Positions 1-12,145 of a stretch of 64,000 bases of DNA are shown piece by piece. Each line of letters starts with the position of its first letter. Within the stretch, counting starts at the first letter, position 1. The position numbers were made by a program, and so were the translations under genes. Below the pieces are notes generated by a model. It did no database searches. It was not told where the DNA came from and was given only the letters and a program-made list of their open reading frames with translations. This stretch comes from Anaeramoeba flamelloides (Eukaryota; Metamonada; Anaeramoebidae): assembly GCA_027625915.1 (NCBI GenBank), contig JANTQA010000023.1:18910001-18974000 (forward strand), in the 5' to 3' direction.

Positions 1-744
1 ATTGTAAAATATATTATTAAAAAAAAAAAAAAACAATTTAACAAATTTTTTTCTGAAGAAAAATATGTACCTATTTTTGAAATTAGGCTTATAAAAGAAT
101 TTACATATTAATTTATTAATTTGATTTGATATACTGAGAAGTCTAAAACTCCTTTTTATTAAAAAGAAAATAAAGAAAAGGTATTTCCCAACTTCAAAGA
201 AAAAAAAATAAATTCCAAGTTCATGGATTTTGCTAATGATTAAAAATAAAAGTTTTTTATTTACTATGATTCTTTTTCAAATTTTTATATGTCGTTTATA
301 AATGATTTTGAATTATTATTTTTTTTTTTTATTTAAAAAAACGTATTAAAGTATTCTAAAAATCTTCTCTGAATCTTTAAACAAAGAATCAAGAACTTGA
401 TATTTATAAAACAAATAAAAAAAAATGATTTATTCTAATATTTCAAAAATATATCTTAATGTTTAGTTTGGAATCAAAATAATTAAAAGTATAATTCTAT
501 GTAATACCCAATTTGTAACATGATTTTAATTGTCTTTATTTAAGGTTTTCCTCAAAAAACATTGATTTTTTTATTATTATTTTTTCTATTTTAAAAAATA
601 TTTTCTATGAAAGTAGGTCTATTTAGAAATTGCTAAAGTAACAGCACAAAAAATATTAATACAGATTCAAGAATTATTCAATATAATTTTCAATAAATTC
701 GTTCATGTGTTTTGAAAAAATGTAAACAATTACATACTTTTTTA
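1..744. other. Gene-free AT-rich DNA at left edge
   Basis: Only A/T-rich, low-complexity sequence with long A or T runs is visible. No open frame with coding-like composition, no RNA gene and no paired repeat was recognised. A short open frame on the minus strand near 674-895 lies inside the arm of the neighbouring inverted repeat and is not considered a gene. Confidence 0.6.
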
Positions 745-1144
745 CAGCTGTTCCAAGGCTACCGTGAATTTTTATATGAATCAAATTTTGATGCTGATAT
801 AGATTTTTCAAAAGTTGGATATGAGGATAATAAAGCTCATATTGAAAAAAAATTTTCAGAAATGACCTAATTTGAAAAATTTTCTTTTGATACAAGAAAA
901 ATTAATTTTCAGATCCCTAAATTGCTTCAAACCTGGAAAATCTGTTGAGATGCCACTTAAAAGTTTCTCTTGAAATACCAAAAATATTTTTGATCTTATC
1001 ACAAGAAAATTTTTCAAATTAGGTCATTTCTGAAAATTTTTTTTCAATATGAGCTTTATTATCCTCATATCCAACTTTTGAAAAATCTATATCAGCATCA
1101 AAATTTGATTCATATAAAAATTCACGGTAGCCTTGGAAAGACTG
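745..1144. mobile_element. Tc1/mariner-type MITE with near-perfect long inverted repeats
   Basis: The left arm starts CAGCTGTTCCAAGGCTACC at 745. The right arm ends as its reverse complement (CAGTCTTTCCAAGGCTACC) at 1144. The arms pair almost without mismatch for about 125 bases (about 752-877 with 1014-1139) and extend imperfectly to about 890 and 1000, leaving a loop of roughly 110 bases. Both ends are bordered by TA (743-744 and 1145-1146), the target duplication of Tc1/mariner elements, and the CAG end also fits that superfamily. No transposase frame is present, so it is non-autonomous. The near-identity of the arms suggests a young insertion or arm homogenisation. Confidence 0.85.
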
Positions 1145-1593
1145 TAACAAAAGATGTTAAAACAAAATTCAATAAAAAAAAATGAGAATATAAGACAGTT
1201 CGAAACAATTCTTTTTCAACAAAAAAATACTGATATTAGTTTTTCCTTCTCTGAATAATTTTATTGAGATTAAAATCACTTTCTAAAACAAAATTTATTA
1301 AATTTAAAGAAAAAAAATAAATAATGAACTAATTTATACTTCAAAAATATCAAATAAAACTAGATCATAATGTTTGATATCTTTTATCCAAGTACTGCCT
1401 TACCAACAAACAAATTTAATTATGATAAAGATAAAAATCAATGATTCATGGCAATTTGGATATTTAAATTGTTAAATTATATTAGGGTTTAATAAAGATA
1501 GAGCATAATAATTTGATTCTCTTTTTTGGAAATAGCTTGATAGAGAAATTAATGCAAAAAACAGAATTTTAATTAAATCGTCTTGTGATCTAA
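1145..1593. other. Gene-free AT-rich DNA
   Basis: No gene is visible between the two inverted-repeat elements. A short minus-strand frame overlapping 1472-1842 reads mainly through the terminal inverted repeat of the next element. Confidence 0.5.
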
Positions 1594-2027
1594 CAGTTGT
1601 GGAAAAAAAGTGAAACTGGAAAAAAAGTGAAACACGGTTTTTAATTGGGAACATTACTGAAAATTCAAAGTAAGATCAATGAAAAAAAGAATAAATAAAT
1701 AAATAAAGACAAAATGAAGTATTCGCCACAATAACAGTTTTTTTAATACTATTATTAGGTATGGGTTTTTCTTTGATTGATCAATTATTAAAAATTTGTT
1801 CAAAAAATTGACTATTTTTGAGATCTCAAAAACCACACACACAGAATTTCGATAAATCAGTAGATTTAAATAGTATTTGTTGGGTTGATTGAAAATTATA
1901 TACTGGATTATTATTTGAAGTTAATTGGTTTCTTCTTTTTATTGATTTTACTTTTCATTTTCAGTAATGTTCCCAATTAAAAACCGTGTTTCACTTTTTT
2001 TCCAGTTTCACTTTTTTTCCACAACAG
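1594..2027. mobile_element. PIF/Harbinger-type MITE with tandem-repeat TIRs
   Basis: The terminal inverted repeats are about 70 bases and differ at only one position (CAGTTG left, CTGTTG right). Each contains a direct duplication of a 17-base unit (TGGAAAAAAAGTGAAAC) followed by the core AATTGGGAACATTA. The element is bordered by TAA on both sides (1591-1593 and 2028-2030), a 3-base TWA duplication as made by PIF/Harbinger transposases. The 434-base element has no coding region. A second, diverged family with the same architecture lies at 22404-22870. Confidence 0.85.
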
Positions 2028-2707
2028 TAAATTTTATTCACAATAATCATAAAACAAAAACTTTAACTCTAATTTTTTTTGAGAACAAAAGATCATATAA
2101 TTCTCGAAATATCAAGATTCTATTTTATTGATGCTGACCCCCAAAAAATATTGAGAAATTAAATAATTTTTCTTGAAAAAGTTAATTTAGAAAAAAAACC
2201 ACTTATTGTATCTAAGAAATGACAAATGAATGTCTAGTAATTTATTCCCTTAATTGTTTGGAACCCTGATACAAAAAAAATGCCCGTATATTGGTGAAAC
2301 CTTATTGGAATACACAAAATTTCTTAGAAATAACAATTAATTTAGAATAAAAAATAGTGTTGGCAAAAAATGTAATTGTATTTGAATTTTTATCTTTCTT
2401 TTTGTCCAAGAAGAAACAAGATTTCTCCAAAATACTTTTAATTTTATTTTTTAATTTTTGTTCTTTTTTTCACTTTTCTGTCAGAGTTTCAAATTCTAAA
2501 AAAAACAATTTGATCATTTCTCAATACTCGTATTTCTATTTCAAAAACAACCAAAATAATTTGTTTTCAACAATAACAGAAACCCTAAATGTGTAACATA
2601 TTTTCGCATTCTTTTCTTTTGAAAAAATAACAAAATTAACAATGCTTGTTTCACTGAATCTATTTTTCTTTTTTTTTTTTTTCTCTTGATACATTGAATG
2701 TTGAATT
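2028..2707. other. Intergenic, 5' flank of the large PH-like gene
   Basis: AT-rich DNA with a T-tract near 2671-2682 just upstream of the first exon. A minor open frame at about 2357-2596 is Phe/Leu/Lys/Asn-rich, as AT-rich non-coding DNA is, and starts without ATG. It is not called. Confidence 0.5.
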
Positions 2708-5700
2708 ATGAAAGCTCATTTCAACCAAGGAAGAATACAATTAATTTATCTCATTTCACAGTTTCTTCATAAAAAAATCAAAGAGGAAATATCAGATGAT
2801 CAATTGGTAATTGTATGTTGCAACATTGTTAATATCTATCAACCAAATGTTATTAAATCCCCCGAGAAGTTTGTTCTTCAAATTTTTTTTTGATCTTTGT
2901 TTTGAGTTCTTATCCAAAAATTCTGGTTTTGTGTTTAATTTTTTTTCAACAAAAAAAAAAAAAAAAAATATTTAGAAATTCTTTGCGAAAGAATTTAAAT
3001 AAATTGGTCTCTTCACTCCCAATGTTAAGTATTCCAAGAAGGAATTCATTTAATCAAAACATTACTTTCCAAAAACTCTTTTCAATAATGAAAATCATCA
3101 TAAATAAGATTACCTCTTCCAACCCCCAATTTCTTCAAGATCTTGGAGACAACTTTTCTCACATTCAATTGGGACCAAGCAGTTCAAATGAGAGTGAGAG
3201 TACCAATAACAGCAAAGAGGGCACTAACAATAAAGAAAGTGAAACCGAAAGTGAAATGCAATCTGGAATATCAACAAATCGAGAATTGAATGGCAAACGC
3301 TATGATGAAACTAACGAAAGTGAAACTTCCAATATGAGCCATCAAACAAGTCTTTCAACATGGGAGAGCACAGAAGAAATGTGTAAAAATTCGCCATTTA
3401 TACTTAATGGCATTGACAAATATCAAGATGGGTTTTGTCTCTATAATGTTACATCGCGCCAATTAAGATATACTTTTAAACAAGTACAAAAATTATTTTC
3501 ATTGGGCTTTGTTGAGTTTAAATTATTTTGTGAATCACTTCATAACCCATCAGCAAACAATTCTGAAAAAAGCTGTCTGAGAGAGAAAAAAATTAACAGC
3601 AAGGAAAAATTTTTTCGCCCAAATGTCACCTTACGGTTGAGGCCATATAATTTTTTATTATTGTTTGAAAATGGGAAAGGCTATTTTCGAAAATACAAAA
3701 ATGTCCCACAGTCTAAAATCAGAATATCAACCCAAAGCGAAACAAAATTTCAATTATTAATTACAAAAGACAAGGAACAAGAAAAAAAAGAAAAACATGA
3801 ACAAAAGCAAAATGAGATCAAAAAAAAGAATAAAATTATAGTAAAATTTGAAGCAACACAAACAAACAATAGCCAAGTCGAAAACAGATCTTTTATTTTA
3901 TATACAAACTCTTTTTGTCAAAGATCAATTATTTCAAAAACCTTTTCAATGTTCTCCAAGTACCCTAGCCAATTTCCTGAAAATATACCCATATCTGGCC
4001 AAGTTTTGGGAATTGCCAATGAAATAAAAGCATTAACTTTACGCTGTTTGAAAAATGGTTACTGTGCTTTTAATATCAAGATTTTTAACAAGGAGACAAA
4101 TTTATATCAGAACGCCGAAATTGAAATTGATCAAAAACAATTAATATTCAATTTTTCCAATTTTCAAGAATTAAAAAACAATCAACTGCAAGGTGAATTT
4201 ATTTCTGATTATAAAAAAGATAATAAGCAAAAATCTACAAAAACTGAAATAAAGACTGCAAAGGATTCAAATTTTGGGTACTCAAATGATTCCAAAACCA
4301 AAACTGAAACTGAAACGGAAACTGAAACTGAAACTGAAACTGAAACAGGCACCGAAATTGGAAATGAGCTGGAAAAAGATCAAAATACCCCTTCATTTAC
4401 AAATTCAAATTCGGAAGACAGAGAAGAGGCAAATCATAATAGTATTCAGAAACAATTCAAAGGTGATCATAATCAGTCGAATAATCGAGATTTAATATTT
4501 TCTTTAAATGAGGTTTCAATTTTTATTGCTTTGAATGAAAAGAAAAAAAAAAAACTTGAAATTAGAATTGATGACGAAACAACACTGCAAATGTCTATTA
4601 GGATTGAATGTCAAACAGATCATCAGTGCTTGTTATTGAGCCAGTGCATATTATTATTTAGTTCAAATAGGTCATCGGTGTTAAGACTAAGCAACCATTC
4701 TTCAAGGAGTAAAAGGCTATTGACGATTAGATCCGGTTTATCAAGATCAAAATATTCAAATTATTATTTTAATACAACCAATAGGACGAGCAATAATATA
4801 TTAAAATCATTCCTTCACCAAAAGGAACTATACAAATTAAAATATAAACTAAATGACGACATCTCAGGTAATAAAATCATGGAAATTATACACCCAGACA
4901 TGAATCTATCAAGAAATAAAGATCCCCAGTATAGTTATTTTGCCACCTTTGATTTAAATGGCATTTGTCCTGTGATTCAAAAAAAATATAATATTCCGAT
5001 TTCCTATATTTCTGCAAACATGTCACAATTAATTGTTTTAAAACGGGGGCATAGGAAAATTAAGCATTGGATGGAAAAAAAAATCACAAATTTTAGTTAT
5101 CAAAATACTCTGTCTTTTGAATTATTACAAATACTAGATAATGGCAGTAATGGCCAAGAAGAAGACACAAATCGCACTAGACAAGTTTTCTTTATTTTGT
5201 TTCCCAATAAAATACGATTGGAATTAAAATCTTCATCTTCAAGATCCCAGTCTACAATTAGATCCTCATCAACTTCAAGATTTAGTTCAAGTATTAATTT
5301 GGGTTTAAAATCAAATTCAATTTCTAACCTCAAGGAAAACAGCTTTTCTTATGTTAACAGAAAAACTGAATCTTTATCCTTATCTTCAAATGGGAGATCA
5401 AATCCGAATTCTAATACAAGTTTTAATTCGGTTCCATTATCCAAGGAAAATTCTTATTCATTATTAAATATATCTACACAAACTCAGAAATCAACAATTT
5501 CATTGACCTCAGTATTAAAAAAATCAATGCCAACAGCTTCTACTTCGACACTTACAGCTACTACTACAACAACAAATACAGATACAAAAAAAACAACAAA
5601 ACCAACCTCTTATTCTTCGACAATAATATTTTCAGAAAAATATTCAAACAAACAGAAAATATTTGCTCATCCTTGTAATGATAACATTTTCCTTTTGAAA

Positions 5701-8700
5701 ACTAGAAACGGATCTAGGTATATATTCCAATGTGAGAATTGTATTAAACGAGATTTATTTTGTAATACTTTTTTATTTTTTCGAAAAAGATCAAAAAATT
5801 TTGATATTATACATACACTAGGCAATAAATTATCTTTTATTTCCCCATATACACCACCCATTGATAAAAACAATTCTTCATTATTAAAATCTCAATATAT
5901 TTATGAGACTATTTCACAAAGATCTGTTGATAAAACTTTCAAGAAAAACCATAATCAAAATAAAAATCCATCACAGAAGAAAAATAATGATGATAAGAAG
6001 AAGAATATTATTGGTCTTGATAAGAAATATCCCAAAAAGAAAATGAAAGGGGAAAAAAAGGAAAAAGAAAATGGTGGGAGGGAAAAGAAAAAGAAAAAGA
6101 AAAAGAAAAAGAAAAGAGAAGGGGAAAGCAATGGTGAAATAAAGAATTATTTTGATAAAATTCAAAATTATACATCCTTTCAAGTGAATTTATTAGATTC
6201 TGCAGAAGAAGAAGTGGGGATAATTATTATTAAGCTATATAAAGACCATTTCCAAATGATAATTGATGGAAATGTTATTTCAAGAAAATATTCTCCTTAT
6301 TCAAAATTATTTCCATTAAATTATTATGAAGGTTCTTTATATTGTAGATTTAATATTGATGAATATCAATTTATTAATTTATATTTTTCAAATATCAAAA
6401 AAAGAAATGTATTTCTAAACCAATTTAAACTCTATTGCCAAAATTATATAAAACATCAAATAGATCCAACCAAATATTTTAAAGTAATAATTAGAACAAC
6501 AAGAGGTGGGCATTTTTCCGGTAATGTTATCCTTAACCCAACCGAATTAATTTTTGATACAGATTTAGATACTATTCATTTTGGTTATCTACCTTCAACA
6601 AGAATTGTTTTTCCAAGAGGAAGGAATAAAGGTAATCATAGTAAGAGTAGATTTAATATTGACAGTAAACCAAATGAAATCCTGAATACCAACTATCCGC
6701 ACATTTTACATTTTTTAAGAATAAAGCTTGGTAATGGGTATGGTTCAATAACATTAGAATTTGAAAACTTATTTGAAGTCCAAGAGTTTATTTCAACTTT
6801 TGATAATTATCAGAAAAGATCTCTTTCTTTTGGATTTGGCTCACCGATAAAATCATTTGAAATAGTTCATAAAGGTGAATCGTGCCCAGCTAACATAATT
6901 TTATCGTTTCAAAAAATCACCATTTTAAAAAAGCCCATTAAAGGTTTAATTGCTATTGATCATTTTAATGCCATAAACTCAAAATTAAAAATGTCTATCA
7001 ATGATGAAAATTTAATTTCATTAATAGTAAATAAGAAAAGACCTATAAAAATTCAATTCAAAACTGAAAAGGATAAAAAAAAATTCTTACTTTATTATCG
7101 ATTGATTTCCTTAAGAAAACATAATTTTTATCTATATAATACTTTGTCTTTAATCTATGGCAAAAATATAGAAAATTTTAAAATTGTTTTTATTAATAAA
7201 AAAAAATATAAAAAATCTGGGAAAATGGGGTTAATCAAATTATTTCAAAATGGTCTGGTATTAATCAAAAATAATAATTTTGAAATTCAGAAGAAATTTC
7301 CATTTATTGATATTGAATTTTTTCCTCTTAACGCTTTAATTTTAAAAATTGTGTTTAAGAATGATAAAAACGTTAATGATTATAATAATAAAAATAAAGT
7401 TAGTTCAGAAGTTAATAACACAAATAATTATAAAAATAATGATTATTTTGATAAAAAAAATGAATTTTTAATTCAATTTATTAATCACAAACAAAGATCA
7501 AATTTTATTTATAAATATACAAAATTAAAAAATTATTTTAAAGGAATTAAAAATGAAGTTGTTTGCTCAACTTTTTTAACGAAAATTTTTCCCATAGTCA
7601 AAGGAGGGGATAAGGTAGTCGGTGAAATTGTAGGTGTAGAAAAAGGAGATAGAGTGGAAGGTCAAATTAGATTGGCAGAAGAGGATAGAGGAGAGGAAGT
7701 TTTAGGAATTAACTTTAAGTCAATTATTATCAATTATAATGGATTCATTAAATTATATCCATCTTCAATAAGAATATTACAATTTACTAAAAAAATAAAT
7801 AAAATTTACAATTATCAAGATTTAAATTTAAATTTGGAACAAGATAAAAAGAATTCAATAAAATTAGATATTTTGTCTCTGGGAAATTATTATTACATTG
7901 TTCAATTTAACGATCCGCAACTAGTTGTTGAATTTTTAACTTTATTTTCTTTTTTTCAAGAAAGAAATTTGTTGTATTTAAAAGCCTTACAATACCCAAA
8001 CCCAATTTCAAAATATAATGAAATCAAAAAAAAATCATTAAGGGAATTAAAGAAGGGTATAACACAAGATTACCAAGATTTTTTATATTCTTTTCAAGTG
8101 GAATTCATTTCTCCAAAATTCTCCATGGGTACACTAATTATCAATAATTATACAAAGGAAATATATATTAGAGGGTTGTATGAACCTTGGAAAGGGGAAA
8201 TAATTATATTAATAGATGAAATTTTTATTTCTTACTCAGAAACTACATCATTAATAACAATAACATGTGCACTTGTAGGAAAAATGAAATTTAGGACAAA
8301 TTCCTTGAATGAAAACGAAAAAATAATTCATACATTATTACAAATCCAAAATGATATCCATCAAAAGTACCAACAATTAATGAAACAAAGAAACAAAATA
8401 ATTGAAAAATACAATTCAGCTTTATATAGTGTAAGTGAAAAATCAAAAACAAGTGACAATCAAGAATTAGACTATATTATCTCTGAAGACAAAAATTATG
8501 AAACCGGTTCTGGTTTACATGATGATGTAAAAAATAAAAATCTTTTTCTGAAAAATCAAGATAAAAGTAATTTATTGATTGATAAAAAGAAGATAAAAAA
8601 ATTTAAAAAATTAGAAATAAAAGAACAAAAACAAAGAATCCAAATCGAAAAAAAAATGAAAAAACAAATTGAAAAAATTCTTCAAAAAGATAAAAAAAAT

Positions 8701-9141
8701 AATATAACTCAACAACAAAAACAAAAATATCCCCTAGATATAAAAAAACAAAAAAACAATTTCTTACAAGGGAAAAAGATATTATCACAATCTAAAATAG
8801 ATATTAATTTCCCCCTTCAAAAAATAAAACCCACAAGATATAAAATCAGAAGAAAAACAAAAAAATATGGAATTGATTCTGGTGAAATTGAATTAGGTGA
8901 GACAATAAAAATATCTTTAAAAAAATTCGGAAACAGATCATTTACAATAAATAAATATTCTTCTGTATGTTATAACCCTCGAAGAAATACTAGTGTTAAA
9001 ATAATTATAGATCCTCAAAATAGTTACATTATAAACTTTCAAAATAATAAATTATCTTCGCAATTCATGAAAGAATTTAATAGAATTAAATTATTTAAAT
9101 ATAATAAACAAATTTTTGAAGACAGCGAAGATGCTAGATAA
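2708..9141 (+). CDS. Giant protein built from tandem PH-like modules, function unknown
   Basis: My model has two exons, 2708-2868 and 2976-9141, giving about 2,108 residues. The ATG at 2708 is preceded by an in-frame TGA. The 107-base intron has donor GTTTGT (also used by other genes here) and acceptor TTTAG, and it keeps the frame (Glu-Lys-Asn-Ser at the junction). I do not recognise a named family. From about residue 1,120 to the end, seven units of 90-110 residues follow one another (starts near 1121, 1221, 1346, 1452, 1632, 1757 and 2008). Each has several short beta-like strands and then an I.F-type strand and a final helix with a pattern like F...F/Y, which resembles degenerate PH or GRAM folds. 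Less regular units lie at 190-940. Linkers are Glu/Lys/Ser/Thr-rich (TE repeat at 4298-4347; Ser/Thr-rich at about 803-942; Lys-rich at about 1042-1105). No signal peptide or membrane segment is evident. A cytosolic scaffold or lipid/protein-binding role is inference only. The N-terminal exon looks conserved (SDDQL, SPEK) but is unidentified. Confidence 0.85.
4298..4347 (+). repeat. Coding GAAACT hexamer microsatellite
   Basis: About eight units of GAAACT (one reads GAAACG) encode a Thr-Glu repeat inside a linker of the large PH-like protein. The repeat keeps the reading frame. Confidence 0.9.
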
Positions 9142-9535
9142 TTGGAAATGTTAATATTTTGTGTTTTTTTTTTTTTTTTATATCTTTTTGTTAATTTCCT
9201 TTTATTGGCTTATTATGAGTATTCATTTCATTTTGAATTTAATTTATTTACTTGATTGGTTTAATAAATAATCTTGATAGTTATTCTTTCATTAAATTGA
9301 ATAATAGAATATTTTCAAAAAAGAATTTTTTAGATAATCATGATATTTTTTTGAATTTATTTATATGAAAACTTTTTTTTACCCAAAAGGGTATTCATAT
9401 TTTTTTAACTTATTTTAAGAAAACCTGGTAAAATTTTAAAGTATATTTCTATTATCATTAATTAGAATGTACTTTAGTTTTTTTTCTACAATATTTTAAA
9501 GGATGCTACAATATATTTTTTTCAATTCATTACAA
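9142..9535. other. 3' flank of the large gene, no gene
   Basis: T-rich sequence starts about 20 bases after the stop codon. Nothing else is recognised before the decayed transposon copy. Confidence 0.5.
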
Positions 9536-10745
9536 AGTTTAAAAAATTGTGATATATATTATAAATTCTTGATTATTATATTAAAATATTGATAATAAAT
9601 AAAATCACAATAATGATAGAAATCGCACTTTTCTTAAAATGAGGATAATTGTCTAAACACCATGATAAATTTCAAAACATTTATATAAAAAAGCAATTCC
9701 AATAATAGTTGATGTGTTTTTGGGTTAATTTAGAAATATTTTTTAAAATTTTTTTGATCAAAAAATAGAGCTTGAAAAAAAAGTTACACTTTTAAAAAAC
9801 TAAAAAAAATATACTTGATTTAATAAATGACAGATAAAAGTGTTTTATTGTGTTTTCTATTGATTTGGTTGGCTAACCAATAGGATCCTTTTAGATCAGC
9901 AAAAATAATAAGTAAAGAGAAATGAATATTTTCTTAATAAATATCGTGGTGTTTTTAAATTGTTATGATTAATTAGCTTCTATAACAAACAAACCATTTA
10001 TCTATTCTTTAAATAATTTATTCTTGAATTAAATAAAAATAAATTAATCTATCAGTAAGTTTAAAGGAAGATGATATAACTTTTCAAAAGCTTTCACAAT
10101 AACCTAGCCTACACTATCATCACTTATCCCCATGTATTAAGATTTTTTGGACATTTCTTCTTCTTCTTCTTTTTCTTCTTTGAGCATCTTGGTATACAAC
10201 AGAAAAAACAACTAGAGCTTAGAGATTTTTGTTTTTGACTGATCACTAAAAAGAAGTGATAATTACTCTTTATTCTTTTTGGTTATTTGACCTTGAAGAT
10301 AATAACCCATATTTTTAGAAAACACATCTATTTTATATTCAAGTTTATTGTTGAAATAGGTAATTATTAGTTTGATTATAAATTTTGTTTGAGATTTTAT
10401 CTTTTGTTAAAAAAAAATGAAATAAATAAAATTTTTTTTTCCACCAAAAACAAACTTATCCTGTTTATAACAATTTTCTGTCTTTCAAAATTTTCAAACA
10501 CTTGAAGACAATTCACAACCCTTTTAATGACTTTACGAGCTTTTTTAAATGTAGAAAAGCTTTGTAAAAGTCAATTTTTTTAGAGTATTAAATTAAAAAA
10601 TAGTTTTCTTTATATGGATTTTTTCGATTAATGTGATTTTTATAGATTCTCTGTGATTTTTTTATTTTTCAAGATAAAGTCAGATTATAAACATTTTTTG
10701 AATTTCGTAATAATTAGATTGTTAATATTGTGATAAGCAAAATTC
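9536..10745 (+). mobile_element. Decayed copy of the 1.27 kb CGCG-array transposon family
   Basis: Internal blocks align in order with the better copies at 25762-27025 (same orientation) and 35052-36323 (opposite). Shared landmarks are TTTTATTGTGTTTTCT near 9840, CTTTTCAAAAGCTTTCA near 10081, a TGATCACTAAAAAG block near 10240, GTTTGAGATTTTATCTTTTG near 10389 and CTGTCTTTCAAAATTTTCAAA near 10480. Terminal inverted repeats can no longer be recognised, and none of the CGCG motifs seen in the 35 kb copy survives. The ends are approximate. It appears to be the oldest of the three copies. Confidence 0.75.
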
Positions 10746-11887
10746 ACTTATTTATGAGGTTTAATCTTTAATAAATTCTAAACCCAAGACAATTAAGGAT
10801 TTTTTTATAATAATTTTTTATTTGTATCTGTTTGTTAAAAAGAATTAATTCTGAAATTTTTGATTACCGATTCAGAAAACAATAAGGTTAAATTGATTTA
10901 ATTTATCTTTATTTATACCTAATTCTAAAGTTTTTTTTCAGTCAAATTGGCCCAGTTTTAATGAAGGAATAGAACATATTCAATAAGTTCGATCCTGTAT
11001 TCTTTTCAAAATCTATTTTCAATTTTTAAATCTGATCATTTTTTGTTATTTTTCCATATTTTTTTTTTGTTTTTTGCTATTTACTTTTTTTTATTTAAGT
11101 GAACTTTTCTTTTTATTTTTTTTTTTTTTGAAAAGTCAATTTGAAAAAAAAAAAAAATGTTTGAAACCCCAAATTAACTTTAAGAAATGTGAGTCTTTGT
11201 AATTTCCTTTCAAATTAATACACTTACTTTTAAAAAATAATATTTTCACCATTTTTAATTTTCCTAAAGAAATTAAAAATTTTGCACAAGATGGTCCCAA
11301 GATAACACCCAAAATAATTTTTATATTTTATTTTTTTTGACAATTTTAATTTTACTTAGGCATTTCTTTAATTAATTATCAAATCTAAAATGATGCTCAT
11401 TATTTCTCTTATTTCGAAACAATAGTAAGTTAGGTTGATTCTTTAAAAAAATTGAATTTTTCAGTTTTGGCGGAGGCATTGAGTCAAATGGAGTTAATTT
11501 AAACATTTTAACAATCCAAAATATATAAATTGATCTTTATTGATCTTTAATGGGGATCTAATTTGAAAGATTCAAAAGAGTATAATTGGTAATTTGAAAT
11601 GGATATTTAAAATTATTACAACAGAGATTCCCGAAAACTTCAAAAGTAATAAAACAGTTGAAAATTTGGGTCTACAAAAATATATAAAAATATTTGAAAA
11701 GATTTTTACAAGAAAATCTTAAGAAAAATTAATATTAAGGAAATTTTTTTAAAAAAAAAATGTTAATCAAAAGTTTTAAAACCTCTATATAGCAACTTTG
11801 TAACTAAAGTAGAACTAATTTATGAACATTTTTTTATGAATAATTTTGAAAAGGATCAAAACTCACAATTTTTAAAATGCCTGTAAA
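10746..11887. other. Gene-free intergenic DNA
   Basis: AT-rich with several T-tracts (for example near 11118-11130). No open frame of coding character, no RNA gene and no clear repeat was identified. Confidence 0.5.
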
Positions 11888-11889
11888 TA

Positions 11890-12087
11890 CAGTCAGTTCC
11901 ACTTTTAAGACACAAACTTTCAACGAAATTTCAGGCACAAAGAAAAATTCCAAATTAAGGCACAATTTTTCAAATTCTACTCAAATTATTTGTGTAAAAA
12001 AAAATTCCAAAAAATGTGCTTTAATTTGAGATTTTTTTGTTACTTAAATTTCATTAAAAGTTTGTTTCTTCAAAGTGGAACTAATTG
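11890..12087. mobile_element. 198-base Tc1/mariner-type MITE (family with AGTTCCACTTT ends)
   Basis: It begins CAGTCAGTTCCACTTTTAAG and ends as the approximate reverse complement (TTCAAAGTGGAACTAATTG). TA borders both ends (11888-11889 and 12088-12089). About 60 bases at each end pair, so most of the element folds into one hairpin. A second copy lies at 30736-30929 and a worn copy near 49740-49910. It sits 58 bases downstream of the RCC1 gene's stop codon, where it could contribute 3' sequence to that transcript (inference). Confidence 0.85.
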
Positions 12088-12145
12088 TAGTCAATATTTA
12101 TGTTTTTATTTCAAAAAAAAAAAAAAAAAAAAAAATAAATAAATA

